DNA of 15,990 nucleotides from CAXYVX01 sp049297855. GTDB lineage: Bacteria > Patescibacteriota > Saccharimonadia > Saccharimonadales > Saccharimonadaceae. Numbering within the stretch: position 1 is the stretch's first letter; the number at the start of each line of letters is the position of its first letter. Made by a program: the position numbers and the translations under genes. The stretch is taken from NCBI GenBank assembly GCA_049297855.1, contig JBAQVB010000026.1, positions 1-15,990 on the forward strand, read 5' to 3'. Below the pieces are notes generated by a model. That model was not told the DNA's origin and ran no database searches. It worked only from the letters and a program-made list of their open reading frames with translations. Below, in pieces: positions 1-7,415 of the stretch.

Positions 1-207
1 GGGAGTGCTAGTAGTGATCCTAATAGTCCTGAACCAAATCTATTAACTGCGCTGTATCAGAAAGCTAATTCAGGTAATGGCGGTGTCAACAACTCCGGTA
101 CTGGTACTAACTCAGGTTCAAACTCAAACGGTTCTGGTTTTACGCTCATTGCGCCTAACACCGCGGCTGATACGACGCCGATACCAGAGGGATGCACGAA
201 GTACTAG
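1..207 (+). CDS. C-terminal tail of an unrecognised, probably extracytoplasmic protein (partial)
   Basis: The first base starts an open frame of 68 codons ending in TAG (205-207); the start lies outside the window. The visible part is a low-complexity tail rich in Gly, Ser, Asn and Thr (about residues 26-48), followed by a Pro/Thr stretch and a terminal PEGCTKY. Such tails are common on secreted or membrane-anchored wall proteins, including penicillin-binding proteins, but no catalytic domain is visible and I do not assign a family. The next gene is also a cell-envelope protein and has its own promoter starting 8 bases after this stop, so the two are probably separate transcription units. I see no terminator hairpin between them. 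Confidence is for the reading frame, not for a function. Confidence 0.7.
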   Translation, partial: GSASSDPNSPEPNLLTALYQKANSGNGGVNNSGTGTNSGSNSNGSGFTLIAPNTAADTTPIPEGCTKY

Positions 208-214
208 TAAGGGG

Positions 215-244
215 TTGACTTAACCGCCATCCATTTGCTATAAT
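215..244 (+). promoter_or_regulatory. Sigma-70 promoter of the LysM-CHAP gene
   Basis: TTGACT (215-220) and TATAAT (239-244) are 18 bases apart. TG at 236-237 makes an extended -10 (TGCTATAAT). The expected start near 251 gives a leader of about 18 bases before ATG 269. I see no Shine-Dalgarno in that leader. This is one of the best matches to consensus in the window. Confidence 0.85.
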
Positions 245-268
245 GATCGAGTTTAGTAGACGCAATTT

Positions 269-1408
269 ATGGTTAAATTAACTCAAACAGCAATTAAATT
301 ATCACATAGCGCGCGGAAACACTCGCGTGGCCGGGCTTTGGGGATATTGGCTTACGGTGGGGCATTTGTTATCATTGCGTTGCTCGTGGCGGCCAGTATG
401 TTGCCGTCCACCGCTAACGGACAGTTGAACGATGTGTCGCCACAGAACGTCGGCAATAATTTTACGGCCTCGTCCAATTTGCCGATTGTTACGTCAACGG
501 ATGCGCAAACGGCTGATGTAGCGTCGACAGTGGCGGCCTCCGCCGGACTTAATTCCACAGACAGCGCGTCTAGCCGGGCTATTACTATGAACGCTATTGT
601 AGCCGATGCGCAAACTGATGTTACGTCGGCTAACAAATCGTCGTCCGCCGGTATTGCGTCGAACATGTTACCGATTTCCAGCTATACTGTCCAAAATGGT
701 GACAGCGCAGCCACGATTGCCGGCAAGTTCGGCGTCTCCGACCAAACGGTGCGGGCGGCCAACAATCTGAGTGATGATACGGTAACGCCGGGTTCTTCGC
801 TGCAAGTGCCAATGGTTAACGGAGTAATTTACACGACGGTTAACGGTGATACACTGCCTGCAATCGCCGCCAAATACAATTCTAACGTCGACAATATTGT
901 GGCCATCAATAATTTAGCTAATCAGAATGTTTCGGCAGGAACGCGTCTGTTGTTACCTGACGGCGTGGCGCCGGCTAATCCAACACCTACTACCGCGGCC
1001 GCAGCCACAGGCAATGGCAACGGTGAAGAAGTCGCCGGTGGTGGTGTCACGTCGTCTGCACCGGGCACTGGTGGTAGTGTAGCACAACCTGGTAACAGTT
1101 ATTATTTCGGTGAGTGTACTTGGTATGCCTATAACCGCCGCGTCGCGCTCGGCCTGCCCGTTGGCAGCTTTTGGGGCAATGCCAACACTTGGGCGATTGG
1201 GGCGGCTCGATCGGGGCTGACGGTCAATCATACGCCGAGTGCCGGTGCCATTATACAGACCACGGCCGGCTATTATGGTCACGTTGGTATAGTCGAGTCC
1301 GTTAATCCTAACGGTTCGATTACCATTAGTGAGATGAACTATCAAGGCTGGGACAAAGTTGACACGCGGACGATTAGTAACCCCAGCTCATACAATTTCA
1401 TTCATTAG
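269..1408 (+). CDS. Membrane-anchored peptidoglycan hydrolase, LysM-LysM-CHAP
   Basis: A 379-residue envelope protein. A basic N-terminus (residues 1-23) precedes one hydrophobic segment (about 24-44), which acts as signal anchor or signal peptide. A Ser/Thr/Ala-rich linker follows to about 135. Two LysM repeats bind peptidoglycan glycan: 138-181 (YTVQNGDSAATIAGKFGV) and 187-230 (YTTVNGDTLPAIAAKYN). After a Gly/Thr linker comes a CHAP domain (276-379) with the expected nucleophile in GECTW (Cys283), His338 in GHVGIVE, and a polar third position around SEMNY (Glu355/Asn357). CHAP enzymes cleave peptide cross-links as endopeptidases, or the amide bond to the glycan as amidases; the sequence alone does not say which. 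Likely role is wall remodelling or daughter-cell separation. The gene has its own strong promoter and a short leader without a Shine-Dalgarno. Confidence 0.93.
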   Translation: MVKLTQTAIKLSHSARKHSRGRALGILAYGGAFVIIALLVAASMLPSTANGQLNDVSPQNVGNNFTASSNLPIVTSTDAQTADVASTVAASAGLNSTDSASSRAITMNAIVADAQTDVTSANKSSSAGIASNMLPISSYTVQNGDSAATIAGKFGVSDQTVRAANNLSDDTVTPGSSLQVPMVNGVIYTTVNGDTLPAIAAKYNSNVDNIVAINNLANQNVSAGTRLLLPDGVAPANPTPTTAAAATGNGNGEEVAGGGVTSSAPGTGGSVAQPGNSYYFGECTWYAYNRRVALGLPVGSFWGNANTWAIGAARSGLTVNHTPSAGAIIQTTAGYYGHVGIVESVNPNGSITISEMNYQGWDKVDTRTISNPSSYNFIH

Positions 1409-1423
1409 TTCGCAGTTTCATAT

Positions 1424-1452
1424 TTGAGATTAGCATTAAAACATGTTATTAT
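1424..1452 (+). promoter_or_regulatory. Sigma-70 promoter of obg
   Basis: TTGAGA (1424-1429) and TATTAT (1447-1452) have a 17-base spacer, with TG at 1444-1445 giving an extended -10. Transcription should start about 1459, only about 4 bases before ATG 1463. The AAGGA at 1453-1457 looks like a Shine-Dalgarno but lies upstream of the predicted start site, so it would not be in the mRNA. Confidence 0.75.
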
Positions 1453-1462
1453 AAGGATCATT

Positions 1463-2869
1463 ATGTTTGCAGATACTGCGGAAGTGATAATTACGGCGGG
1501 CGACGGTGGTGCCGGCTATGTCAGCTTCCATCACGAAAAATACGTTGACAAGGGCGGGCCGGACGGTGGCGACGGTGGTCGCGGTGGCGATGTGGTTTTT
1601 GTGGCTGATTCGGGGCGTGGTTCGTTGGCGGATTTTCGTTATAAACCTAATTTGGCGGCCAAAAACGGAGGCACGGGTAGAGAAAATAACAAACATGGCC
1701 GCAATGGTGCAGATTTGGTCGTCAAAGTGCCGGCCGGTACGGTGGTTTTTCGTGTCAACGAGTCCGGCGAGCGTCAACAAGTTGCCGATCTAACCGATTT
1801 GGGAACGAAAATTATCGTGGCGCGTGGCGGTGAGGGCGGTTTCGGCAATGCGCATTTCAAATCATCGGTGCGTCAGACGCCCCGGTTGGCCGAACTCGGC
1901 GAAAGAGGCGATCATTTTTTGGCTAAACTAGAGTTAAAAATGTTGGCTAATGTAGGCTTGGTTGGTTTTCCGAACGCTGGTAAATCAACGTTTTTGTCGG
2001 TGGTAACGAACGCCAAGCCGGAGATTGCGAATTATGCTTTTACGACGCTAAAACCACAACTCGGCGTGGCGCGGGTCGATGACGAGGAGATTTTGATCGC
2101 CGACATTCCAGGTTTAATTGAAGGCGCGGCCGATGGCAAAGGTTTGGGCGACGAATTTTTGCGTCACGTCGAGCGTTGCGAAGTGATTTTACATCTGATC
2201 GATGGTGGTTCGTCGACTGTGGATGAGGACTACCGAAAAATTCGAGCGGAACTCCAAAAATATTCACCAACCATGGCCACGAAACCAGAAGTGGTGGCAC
2301 TGACTAAGCTGGATTTAATTGATGACGAAATTGCCGATATGCAGATGGCGAATTTGCGTCGCGTTGTGCCGACTGACACGCCGATTTTTGCGATATCGGC
2401 TGTAGCGCACAAGAACATAATGGAAGTGTTGCGCGTGTTGGCTAAGATCGTGACTCAGCAAAAGAAAAACAATGGGACGCTGGCGACGCATTTGACTGAC
2501 GAAGCTGATGAAACTATTCCGACGATTTCATTGTCATCCAGTCAAACTGACATGAAATTCACTGTTCAAAAAATGACGGATAATGAGTTTCGCGTGACCG
2601 GGTCGCGTATTGAAAAGTTCGCTGAACGAACCGATTTTGCGAGCGCTGAGGGAGTTAACCGCTTGCGCTACATCATGAAAAAAATGGGCGTTTTGCGTGA
2701 GTTGGAGCGTTTGGGTGCTAACGGTTCGTCGCATATTAGAATTAACGATCAAACGTTTAAACTTTACGAATGGGATGACGAATTTTCGGTTCGTCACTCG
2801 CCCGCAAATCAGAATAAAGCCTTGGCGCGTGGCCACGTCAAAAAACACGTCGCCGGCCGAGACGATTAA
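1463..2869 (+). CDS. obg: GTPase Obg (CgtA), ribosome assembly
   Basis: A 468-residue Obg-family GTPase, which acts in late assembly of the 50S subunit and links growth to nucleotide state. Three domains are visible. The glycine-rich OBG domain (1-165) begins MFADTAEVIITAGDGGAG and continues with KGGPDGGDGGRGGDV. The G domain carries GFPNAGKST (P-loop, 168-176), the switch-I Thr pair (194-195), DIPGLIEGA (from 214), TKLD (281-284) and ISA (311-313). The C-terminal OCT domain (about 360-440) contains the family pattern around RIEKFAERTDFASAEGVNR; its usual G-D-x-V-x-I-G signature is divergent. The start at 1463 is chosen because family members begin at this Met; an upstream TTG at 1424 would add 13 unconserved residues and coincides with the -35 box. 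It is a single-gene unit between two promoters. Confidence 0.97.
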   Translation: MFADTAEVIITAGDGGAGYVSFHHEKYVDKGGPDGGDGGRGGDVVFVADSGRGSLADFRYKPNLAAKNGGTGRENNKHGRNGADLVVKVPAGTVVFRVNESGERQQVADLTDLGTKIIVARGGEGGFGNAHFKSSVRQTPRLAELGERGDHFLAKLELKMLANVGLVGFPNAGKSTFLSVVTNAKPEIANYAFTTLKPQLGVARVDDEEILIADIPGLIEGAADGKGLGDEFLRHVERCEVILHLIDGGSSTVDEDYRKIRAELQKYSPTMATKPEVVALTKLDLIDDEIADMQMANLRRVVPTDTPIFAISAVAHKNIMEVLRVLAKIVTQQKKNNGTLATHLTDEADETIPTISLSSSQTDMKFTVQKMTDNEFRVTGSRIEKFAERTDFASAEGVNRLRYIMKKMGVLRELERLGANGSSHIRINDQTFKLYEWDDEFSVRHSPANQNKALARGHVKKHVAGRDD

Positions 2870-2881
2870 TAGCGACTAGTT

Positions 2882-2910
2882 TTGCCCGAGTCGGCCGATA
2901 ATGTTATGAT
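2882..2910 (+). promoter_or_regulatory. Sigma-70 promoter of sbcB
   Basis: TTGCCC (2882-2887) and TATGAT (2905-2910) have a 17-base spacer and TG at 2902-2903 (extended -10). The predicted start site (about 2917) falls on or one base before ATG 2918, so the transcript should be leaderless. Confidence 0.7.
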
Positions 2911-2917
2911 GGGAATC

Positions 2918-4522
2918 ATGAGTAAAAGTTACTTTTTTTACGATCTCGAAACGTCCGGTTTTTCACCGCGTCGCGACCGAATTATGCAGTTTGCCGGCAT
3001 TCGAGTAGACGAAAATTTTGATATTGTTGCGGGCGAAGAATACAATTATTTAATCTATCTAGCGGAGGATATTTTGCCATCACCGACCGCGATTATAACA
3101 ACCGGTATTACGCCGCAAAAAACTCATGAGGAAGGCTACGCCGAAGCTGACTTTGCACGGATTTTTATGGAAAAAATTGCGACGCCGGACACTGTTTTTA
3201 TCGGATATAATAACGTTCGTTTTGATGATGAACATATGCGTAATTTTTTGTGGCGGAATTTTCGCGATCCCTATGAATGGGAGTGGAAAAATGGTAACTC
3301 GCGCTGGGATTTGCTCGACGCGGTGCGATTAGTGCGAGCGTTACGTCCGGACGGTATTAATTGGCCAACCATGAAAATAACTGATGATAACTGTGAAGAA
3401 AAGGAGATTTCGGCCAATAAATTAGAGCTACTGAGCGCACTCAATAAGTTTCCCCATCGTCATGCGCATGACGCTCTGTCGGATGTCGAGGATACGATTA
3501 ATTTGGCGCGTTTATTACGCGACAAGCAGCCGAAGATATTTGATTTCTTGCTGCATCATCGAGACAAAAAAACAGTAGCGACGATCGTTGATTCTGACCA
3601 GCCGTTTGTCTATGCCAGCGGAAGATTTCCCAGTGACAATGAAAAAACGTCAGTCGTCGTAAAAGTTGGTAATTCACGAAATAGTAGCATTTTGGTTTAC
3701 GATCTGCGTAATGATGTCGAAAATTTCGTGGCGATGAATGAAGACGCCATGTTGGAAAATTTGACCGCGGATTGGGATACACGCCGCCAAGCCGATTTTC
3801 AGCCATTACCAATCAAAGAATTGGTGCTTAACAAATGTCCGGCCGTGGCGCCGATCGGCACACTGGACGAGGCATCGCAGCAACGTATCCATTTGAATTT
3901 GTCGGATATTGAAAATAATTTTGCGAAATTACAAAAAAATCGTGGCGTGATTGATAAAATGACAGCCGCATTTGCGCGACGTAACGAAAAGTTTAATGAC
4001 GAAAATAAATCATCTAATATTGATCAAAATCACACACGTGATGTTGAGGATCGGTTATATAATTCATTCACACCAGAGGGTGATCGCGCTAAAATCCGCG
4101 CTGTGGCGGCCGCGTCGGCCGGCGATTTGGCTGATTTTCATCCTGATTTTATTGACGAGCGTTTGCCGGAATTATTACTGCGTTACAAGGCGCGTAATTT
4201 TCCGAAAAGTTTGTCGGCGGACGAGAAAAAAGCTTACGAAGATTGGCGAATTAAGAAATTACAGGCCGAAACGCCACACTATTTCCAGGAATTGGATTTC
4301 TTGGCGTTTTTAGCGAAGCAACCAAATGCGGATACGATCACTAAATTTGCCAATTCGTTGGATGAATCGGCGCGGCGAAACTTTGATCAGACTGAACAAT
4401 TCGCCAAAAATAGTACACAGTTGGGTCGATCAATCGATGAATCGATTTTGACTGATTTGCGGTTGTGGGCGGAATCAATCATGCCGTATGACGACGCAGG
4501 TGATGGTGATTTCAAGGGCTAA
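2918..4522 (+). CDS. sbcB: Exonuclease I, 3'-5' ssDNA exonuclease
   Basis: A 534-residue homologue of Escherichia coli ExoI, which degrades single-stranded DNA from 3' ends in mismatch repair and recombination. The DEDDh nuclease fold is complete: YDLETSG (Asp9, Glu11), GYNNVRFDDE (97-105), NSRWDLLD (127-134), RPDGINWP (143-150) and HDALSDV (His184, Asp189). The ExoI-specific C-terminal half is also present: KCPAVAP (306-312), RLYNSF (379-384) and RYKARNFP (422-429). Length is slightly above the E. coli enzyme; small insertions are seen near 153-165 and a polar linker near 357-377. The start at 2918 (MSKSYFFYDLETSG) is preferred over TTG 2882, which lies in the promoter and would add 12 unconserved residues. 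Downstream is a tRNA array with its own promoter. Confidence 0.96.
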   Translation: MSKSYFFYDLETSGFSPRRDRIMQFAGIRVDENFDIVAGEEYNYLIYLAEDILPSPTAIITTGITPQKTHEEGYAEADFARIFMEKIATPDTVFIGYNNVRFDDEHMRNFLWRNFRDPYEWEWKNGNSRWDLLDAVRLVRALRPDGINWPTMKITDDNCEEKEISANKLELLSALNKFPHRHAHDALSDVEDTINLARLLRDKQPKIFDFLLHHRDKKTVATIVDSDQPFVYASGRFPSDNEKTSVVVKVGNSRNSSILVYDLRNDVENFVAMNEDAMLENLTADWDTRRQADFQPLPIKELVLNKCPAVAPIGTLDEASQQRIHLNLSDIENNFAKLQKNRGVIDKMTAAFARRNEKFNDENKSSNIDQNHTRDVEDRLYNSFTPEGDRAKIRAVAAASAGDLADFHPDFIDERLPELLLRYKARNFPKSLSADEKKAYEDWRIKKLQAETPHYFQELDFLAFLAKQPNADTITKFANSLDESARRNFDQTEQFAKNSTQLGRSIDESILTDLRLWAESIMPYDDAGDGDFKG

Positions 4523-4534
4523 ATTGGCGATTTT

Positions 4535-4564
4535 TTGCGTAAATTTTGGTGAATATGTTATAAT
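4535..4564 (+). promoter_or_regulatory. Promoter of the tRNA array
   Basis: TTGCGT (4535-4540) and TATAAT (4559-4564) have an 18-base spacer, with TG at 4556-4557 (extended -10). The start near 4571 leaves a leader of about 19 bases before tRNA-Tyr, as expected for a processed tRNA precursor. Confidence 0.75.
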
Positions 4565-4589
4565 TTTGGGCGAACGAGATGTTATTTCG

Positions 4590-4674
4590 GCCGGAATCGT
4601 GTAGTGGCAATCACAGGAGACTGTAAATCTCCCGCCTTTAGGCTTCGTAGGTTCGAGTCCTACTTCCGGCACCA
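4590..4674 (+). tRNA. tRNA-Tyr (GTA)
   Basis: An 85-base class II tRNA with encoded CCA. The acceptor stem pairs GCCGGAA (4590-4596) with TTCCGGC (4664-4670), followed by A73 and CCA. The anticodon stem GGAGA/TCTCC (4616-4620, 4628-4632) holds loop CTGTAAA with anticodon GTA at 4623-4625. The extra arm (4633-4646) forms GCC-TTTA-GGC, the long variable arm expected of bacterial tRNA-Tyr. The T arm is GTAGG/CCTAC around TTCGAGT. Confidence 0.97.
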
Positions 4675-4693
4675 ATTTCGTTTCATAATCCAC

Positions 4694-4770
4694 GCCGGGT
4701 TAGCTCAGTTGGTCAGAGCGACGGTTTTGTAAACCGTAGGTCCTCGGTTCGAACCCGAGACTCGGCTCCA
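4694..4770 (+). tRNA. tRNA-Thr (TGT)
   Basis: A 77-base class I tRNA with encoded CCA (4768-4770). The acceptor stem is GCCGGGT (4694-4700) paired with ACTCGGC, containing one G-T pair; the discriminator base is T. The anticodon stem ACGGT/ACCGT encloses TTTGTAA, giving anticodon TGT at 4728-4730 (reads ACA, wobbling to ACG). The D arm contains the usual TAGCTCAGTTGGT and the T loop is TTCGAAC. It is 19 bases after tRNA-Tyr and clearly co-transcribed. Confidence 0.97.
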
Positions 4771-4778
4771 GATTTTAC

Positions 4779-4854
4779 GCCTTGATAGCTCAGTTGGTAG
4801 AGCGCATCCATGGTAAGGATGAGGTCTCGGGTTCAAATCCCGATCGAGGCTCCA
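4779..4854 (+). tRNA. tRNA-Thr (GGT)
   Basis: A 76-base class I tRNA with encoded CCA (4852-4854). The acceptor stem pairs GCCTTGA (4779-4785) with TCGAGGC, discriminator T. The anticodon stem CATCC/GGATG encloses ATGGTAA, giving anticodon GGT at 4812-4814 (reads ACC and ACT). The T loop is TTCAAAT. It lies 8 bases after tRNA-Thr(TGT); together the two cover the threonine codons apart from efficient ACG reading. Confidence 0.97.
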
Positions 4855-4874
4855 AACAGGTATAATTATTACAA

Positions 4875-4901
4875 GCGTAAGGTTCCCATTACGCCCTTTT
4901 T
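4875..4901 (+). terminator. Likely intrinsic terminator of the tRNA array
   Basis: A 6-bp stem GCGTAA (4875-4880) / TTACGC (4889-4894) with an 8-base loop is followed by CC and five T residues (4897-4901). It begins 20 bases after the last tRNA. The stem is short, so strength is uncertain. A TATAAT (4861-4866) lies just upstream; if that is a real -10, the hairpin would sit at the 5' end of a new transcript instead. Confidence 0.55.
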
Positions 4902-4914
4902 ATTTCAACAAAAA

Positions 4915-5142
4915 ATGAAGTCAACCAAGCGTCGTGCACACATTGTTGCGGGTGCCAATCGACAAAGTTTTGAAGAACGCAACTTCACAATTCAAACCAA
5001 GTTTTCGCAAAATGATCAAGGTGGTGAAAGCGATAATGGGCTCGTGAGCTTGGCGTTCGATCCTGATAGAGTCGTCGAACAGCCAGATGAGATCTATAAT
5101 TTCGGCACCAAATTGAATAACAAATCATACGATGAAATTTAA
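4915..5142 (+). CDS. Possible 75-residue protein of unknown function
   Basis: An open frame from ATG 4915 to TAA 5142, between the tRNA array and ftsK. The product starts basic (MKSTKRRAHIV) and becomes polar and acidic towards the C-terminus (PDRVVEQPDEIYNFGTK). It has no membrane segment or signal peptide and I recognise no family. Codon choice resembles the neighbours and there is little else in this 359-base gap, which favours a real gene. Against it: no Shine-Dalgarno, a terminator-like hairpin just upstream, and no good promoter between hairpin and ATG. The weak candidate is TATAAT at 4861-4866, which has no clear -35 outside the tRNA. The same frame runs back into the tRNA as far as 4810, but that part is surely not coding. 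Confidence 0.5.
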   Translation: MKSTKRRAHIVAGANRQSFEERNFTIQTKFSQNDQGGESDNGLVSLAFDPDRVVEQPDEIYNFGTKLNNKSYDEI

Positions 5143-5170
5143 TAGATTGGCGATCGGTGCAATATCGCTA

Positions 5171-5201
5171 CGCTACTCTTGTTAAAATAACAGAGATAGC
5201 G
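5171..5201. repeat. Imperfect inverted repeat spanning the ftsK promoter (operator candidate)
   Basis: Left arm CGCTACTCTTGTTA (5171-5184) and right arm TAACAGAGATAGCG (5188-5201) are 14 bases each around a central AAA. Outer CGCTA/TAGCG and inner GTTA/TAAC match exactly; the CTCT/AGAG segments match with a one-base shift. The right arm ends directly before the -10 and the left arm includes the -35, so it could be a repressor site. There is no T tract after it, which argues against a terminator. Confidence 0.5.
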
Positions 5202-5207
5202 TAAAAT
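5179..5207 (+). promoter_or_regulatory. Sigma-70 promoter of ftsK
   Basis: TTGTTA (5179-5184) and TAAAAT (5202-5207) have a 17-base spacer. No extended -10 is present. Six bases separate the -10 from ATG 5214, so the predicted first transcribed base is the A of the start codon (leaderless). Confidence 0.75.
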
Positions 5208-5213
5208 ATAGTT

Positions 5214-7403
5214 ATGGTAAAAAAACGTGGTCCGGGTCGTCCCCGCAAGTCGGTGGCGAAACCAACGAAACCGGCGGAACACCAGGTGCCGCATGGTTTT
5301 TGGGCGCAAATCGGCGCGATTTTTTTGATTTTAATCGCCGTATTGATAATGGTCGGACTAGTTGGCGCGGGCGGCGCGTTACCGGTAAATTTTGCTAAGT
5401 TTATGCGATTTATCCTAGGCTGGACGGCTTTCATCTTGCCGTTCGTATTCATTTGGCAAGCCGTACAAATTTTTCGCAGCGACGAAAATCGTTTGTCTGG
5501 AGTGGTTTGGCTAGCAACGATTTTATTTGCGATTTTCTTTGCCGGATTGTTTCAGTTGATGCTCGCGACTCCACTAGTGAAATCGAACGTCGATGGTGGT
5601 GGGTTGATCGGTTTTGGCCTAGATAATATCTTGTTGCAGCTTTTGAATGTGCCGGTGGCGGCACTAATCCTGGCGGTTTTGTTGATGGTTTTAACGTTTT
5701 TCGTGCTGTCGATTGCGCCCAAGGCCGTATTGAATAAACTACGCGCTTTCTTTGGTCACGAACAAAATGCGGATGATGCCGCTAATGAGCGCGTGGCGGG
5801 TCGGCTCAAGGACTCGGCTAAAACTACAGATACTTCGACCGAATCACCAGACAAATCTGGTCCCATTAAGCTAAATAAAGGTGTGGAGACAGTTGACCAT
5901 TCCGGTGATAAACCGGATAAATTGCGTCGAGTCGAAGCAGTTGATGACTCGCCTAAGTCCGCTTTAACAATTGCGAGCGATCCGAATTGGGAATTTCCGA
6001 GTCTGGACCTGCTCGAGAAAAAGCAACGTCCGGCCGATGCGGGTGACGTCCAGCATAACGCCGAAATCATTCGCGAAACGCTGAGCGAATTCAATATTAA
6101 CGTTGATATGGAGGGCGCTAATATTGGGCCGAAAGTTACCCAATACACCTTGCGGCCACCGAGCGGAGTCAAATTGTCCCGTATAACTAATGTAGCGGAT
6201 TCGTTGGCGTTGAATTTAGCGGCGCGTAGTTTGCGCATTGAAGCTCCGATTCCGGGTAAGCGCTCGGTCGGCATCGAGGTGCCGAATGTGCGACCGGCCG
6301 ACGTGCGTTTGTATTCAATTCTTCATTCTGAACAGTGGCGCAAAGCAAAGGAGCCGCTATCGTTTGCGGTTGGCTTAGACATTGCGGGCGACGCCGTAAT
6401 TGGCGAGCTCAATAAAATGCCACATCTCGTGATCGCCGGTCAAACTGGTTCAGGTAAATCGGTCATGATTAACTCCTTGATTTGTTCGCTACTTTATCGT
6501 AATACGCCGGCCGATATGAAGTTGATTTTGGTCGATCCTAAACAAGTTGAAATGACGCCTTATGATAATATTCCGAATCTATTAACGCCGGTGATTACCG
6601 ATCCGGAAAAAACGATTTCGGCGCTCAAATGGGCGGTGCAAGAGATGGATCAGCGTTACACTAGTTTAGCCGACGAACGGGTACGCGACGTTAAGACTTA
6701 TAACGCCAAAATGCGTGACAAGGGCGAACCGATTATGCCATATATCGTGATTGTAATCGACGAAATGGCAGATCTGATGATGCTCGCGAAACGCGACGTC
6801 GAAGCCTTGATCGTGCGCTTGGCCCAAAAGGCTCGCGCGGTTGGTATTCATCTGGTGCTAGCGACTCAGCGTCCGTCGGTTGACGTGATTACCGGCCTCA
6901 TTAAGGCGAACGTGCCGGCGCGGATCGCTTTCACGGTTGCGAGCCAAGTTGATTCACGCACGATTTTGGATCAAGTCGGCGCCGAAAAATTACTCGGTGC
7001 AGGAGACATGTTGGTTGTGACGCCGCAAATGAGTAAGCCTAAACGTGTTCAAGGCGCTTTTGTCACCGATAGTGAAGTCATAAAAATCACCGATTTCCTG
7101 CGCCAAGCGGCGCCACCGGATTACAATCCGGATATCATTTCGCAGCAGGTTGCCATTAGTCAAAAGGGTGGCATTGTGATGGATATGGCTGGCGGTAGCG
7201 ACAGCGAATTTCGCGACGCGGTGCGCGTGGTGGTGGAGGCGCGCAAAGCCTCGACGTCATTGCTGCAGAGACGACTCCGCATCGGTTATGGCAAGGCGGC
7301 GCGCATAATGGAGGAAATGGAGGATCGTGGTATTATCGGTCCTCAGGATGGTTCCAGGCCGCGCGAAGTTTTGATTTCGTCGTTGGATGACATCCAGGAA
7401 TAG
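5214..7403 (+). CDS. ftsK: DNA translocase FtsK (SpoIIIE family)
   Basis: A 729-residue septal DNA pump that clears chromosome ends from the closing division site. The N-terminus is basic with an AT-hook-like RGPGRPRK (5-12), then four hydrophobic membrane segments (about 30-53, 65-87, 96-118, 144-168). A charged Asp/Lys/Ser-rich linker (about 180-255) leads to the motor. The alpha/beta motor shows GPKVTQYTL (306-313), Walker A GQTGSGKS (409-416), Walker B VIVIDEMADL (512-521) and TQRPSVDVITG (551-561). The C-terminal gamma winged helix (about 662-729; RRLRIGYGKAARIMEEMEDR) reads polar chromosome motifs in the family. The linker is short compared with the E. coli protein. Transcription is from its own, predicted leaderless promoter; the gene ends 12 bases from the convergent end of rpoD. 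Confidence 0.97.
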   Translation: MVKKRGPGRPRKSVAKPTKPAEHQVPHGFWAQIGAIFLILIAVLIMVGLVGAGGALPVNFAKFMRFILGWTAFILPFVFIWQAVQIFRSDENRLSGVVWLATILFAIFFAGLFQLMLATPLVKSNVDGGGLIGFGLDNILLQLLNVPVAALILAVLLMVLTFFVLSIAPKAVLNKLRAFFGHEQNADDAANERVAGRLKDSAKTTDTSTESPDKSGPIKLNKGVETVDHSGDKPDKLRRVEAVDDSPKSALTIASDPNWEFPSLDLLEKKQRPADAGDVQHNAEIIRETLSEFNINVDMEGANIGPKVTQYTLRPPSGVKLSRITNVADSLALNLAARSLRIEAPIPGKRSVGIEVPNVRPADVRLYSILHSEQWRKAKEPLSFAVGLDIAGDAVIGELNKMPHLVIAGQTGSGKSVMINSLICSLLYRNTPADMKLILVDPKQVEMTPYDNIPNLLTPVITDPEKTISALKWAVQEMDQRYTSLADERVRDVKTYNAKMRDKGEPIMPYIVIVIDEMADLMMLAKRDVEALIVRLAQKARAVGIHLVLATQRPSVDVITGLIKANVPARIAFTVASQVDSRTILDQVGAEKLLGAGDMLVVTPQMSKPKRVQGAFVTDSEVIKITDFLRQAAPPDYNPDIISQQVAISQKGGIVMDMAGGSDSEFRDAVRVVVEARKASTSLLQRRLRIGYGKAARIMEEMEDRGIIGPQDGSRPREVLISSLDDIQE

Positions 7404-7415
7404 CAACCGATTCGG

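Noticed and set aside
953..1345. Long frames antisense to real genes, such as this one and 5756-6274
   Set aside because: They overlap well-supported genes on the other strand and have no domain, promoter or ribosome site of their own.
1453..1457. AAGGA as Shine-Dalgarno of obg
   Set aside because: It sits between the -10 and the predicted start site and so would not be transcribed, unless another promoter reads through.
1424..1462. TTG start for obg, 13 residues earlier
   Set aside because: It lies on the -35 box, and Obg proteins begin at the Met encoded at 1463.
4475..4693. Minus-strand frame containing VPEVGLEPTKPKGG
   Set aside because: It is the antisense of tRNA-Tyr; this kind of translation is a well-known false protein from tRNA genes.
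4810..4914. Upstream extension of the small frame to the ATG at 4810
   Set aside because: It begins in the anticodon loop of tRNA-Thr(GGT) and crosses the terminator-like hairpin; only the part from 4915 is plausible.
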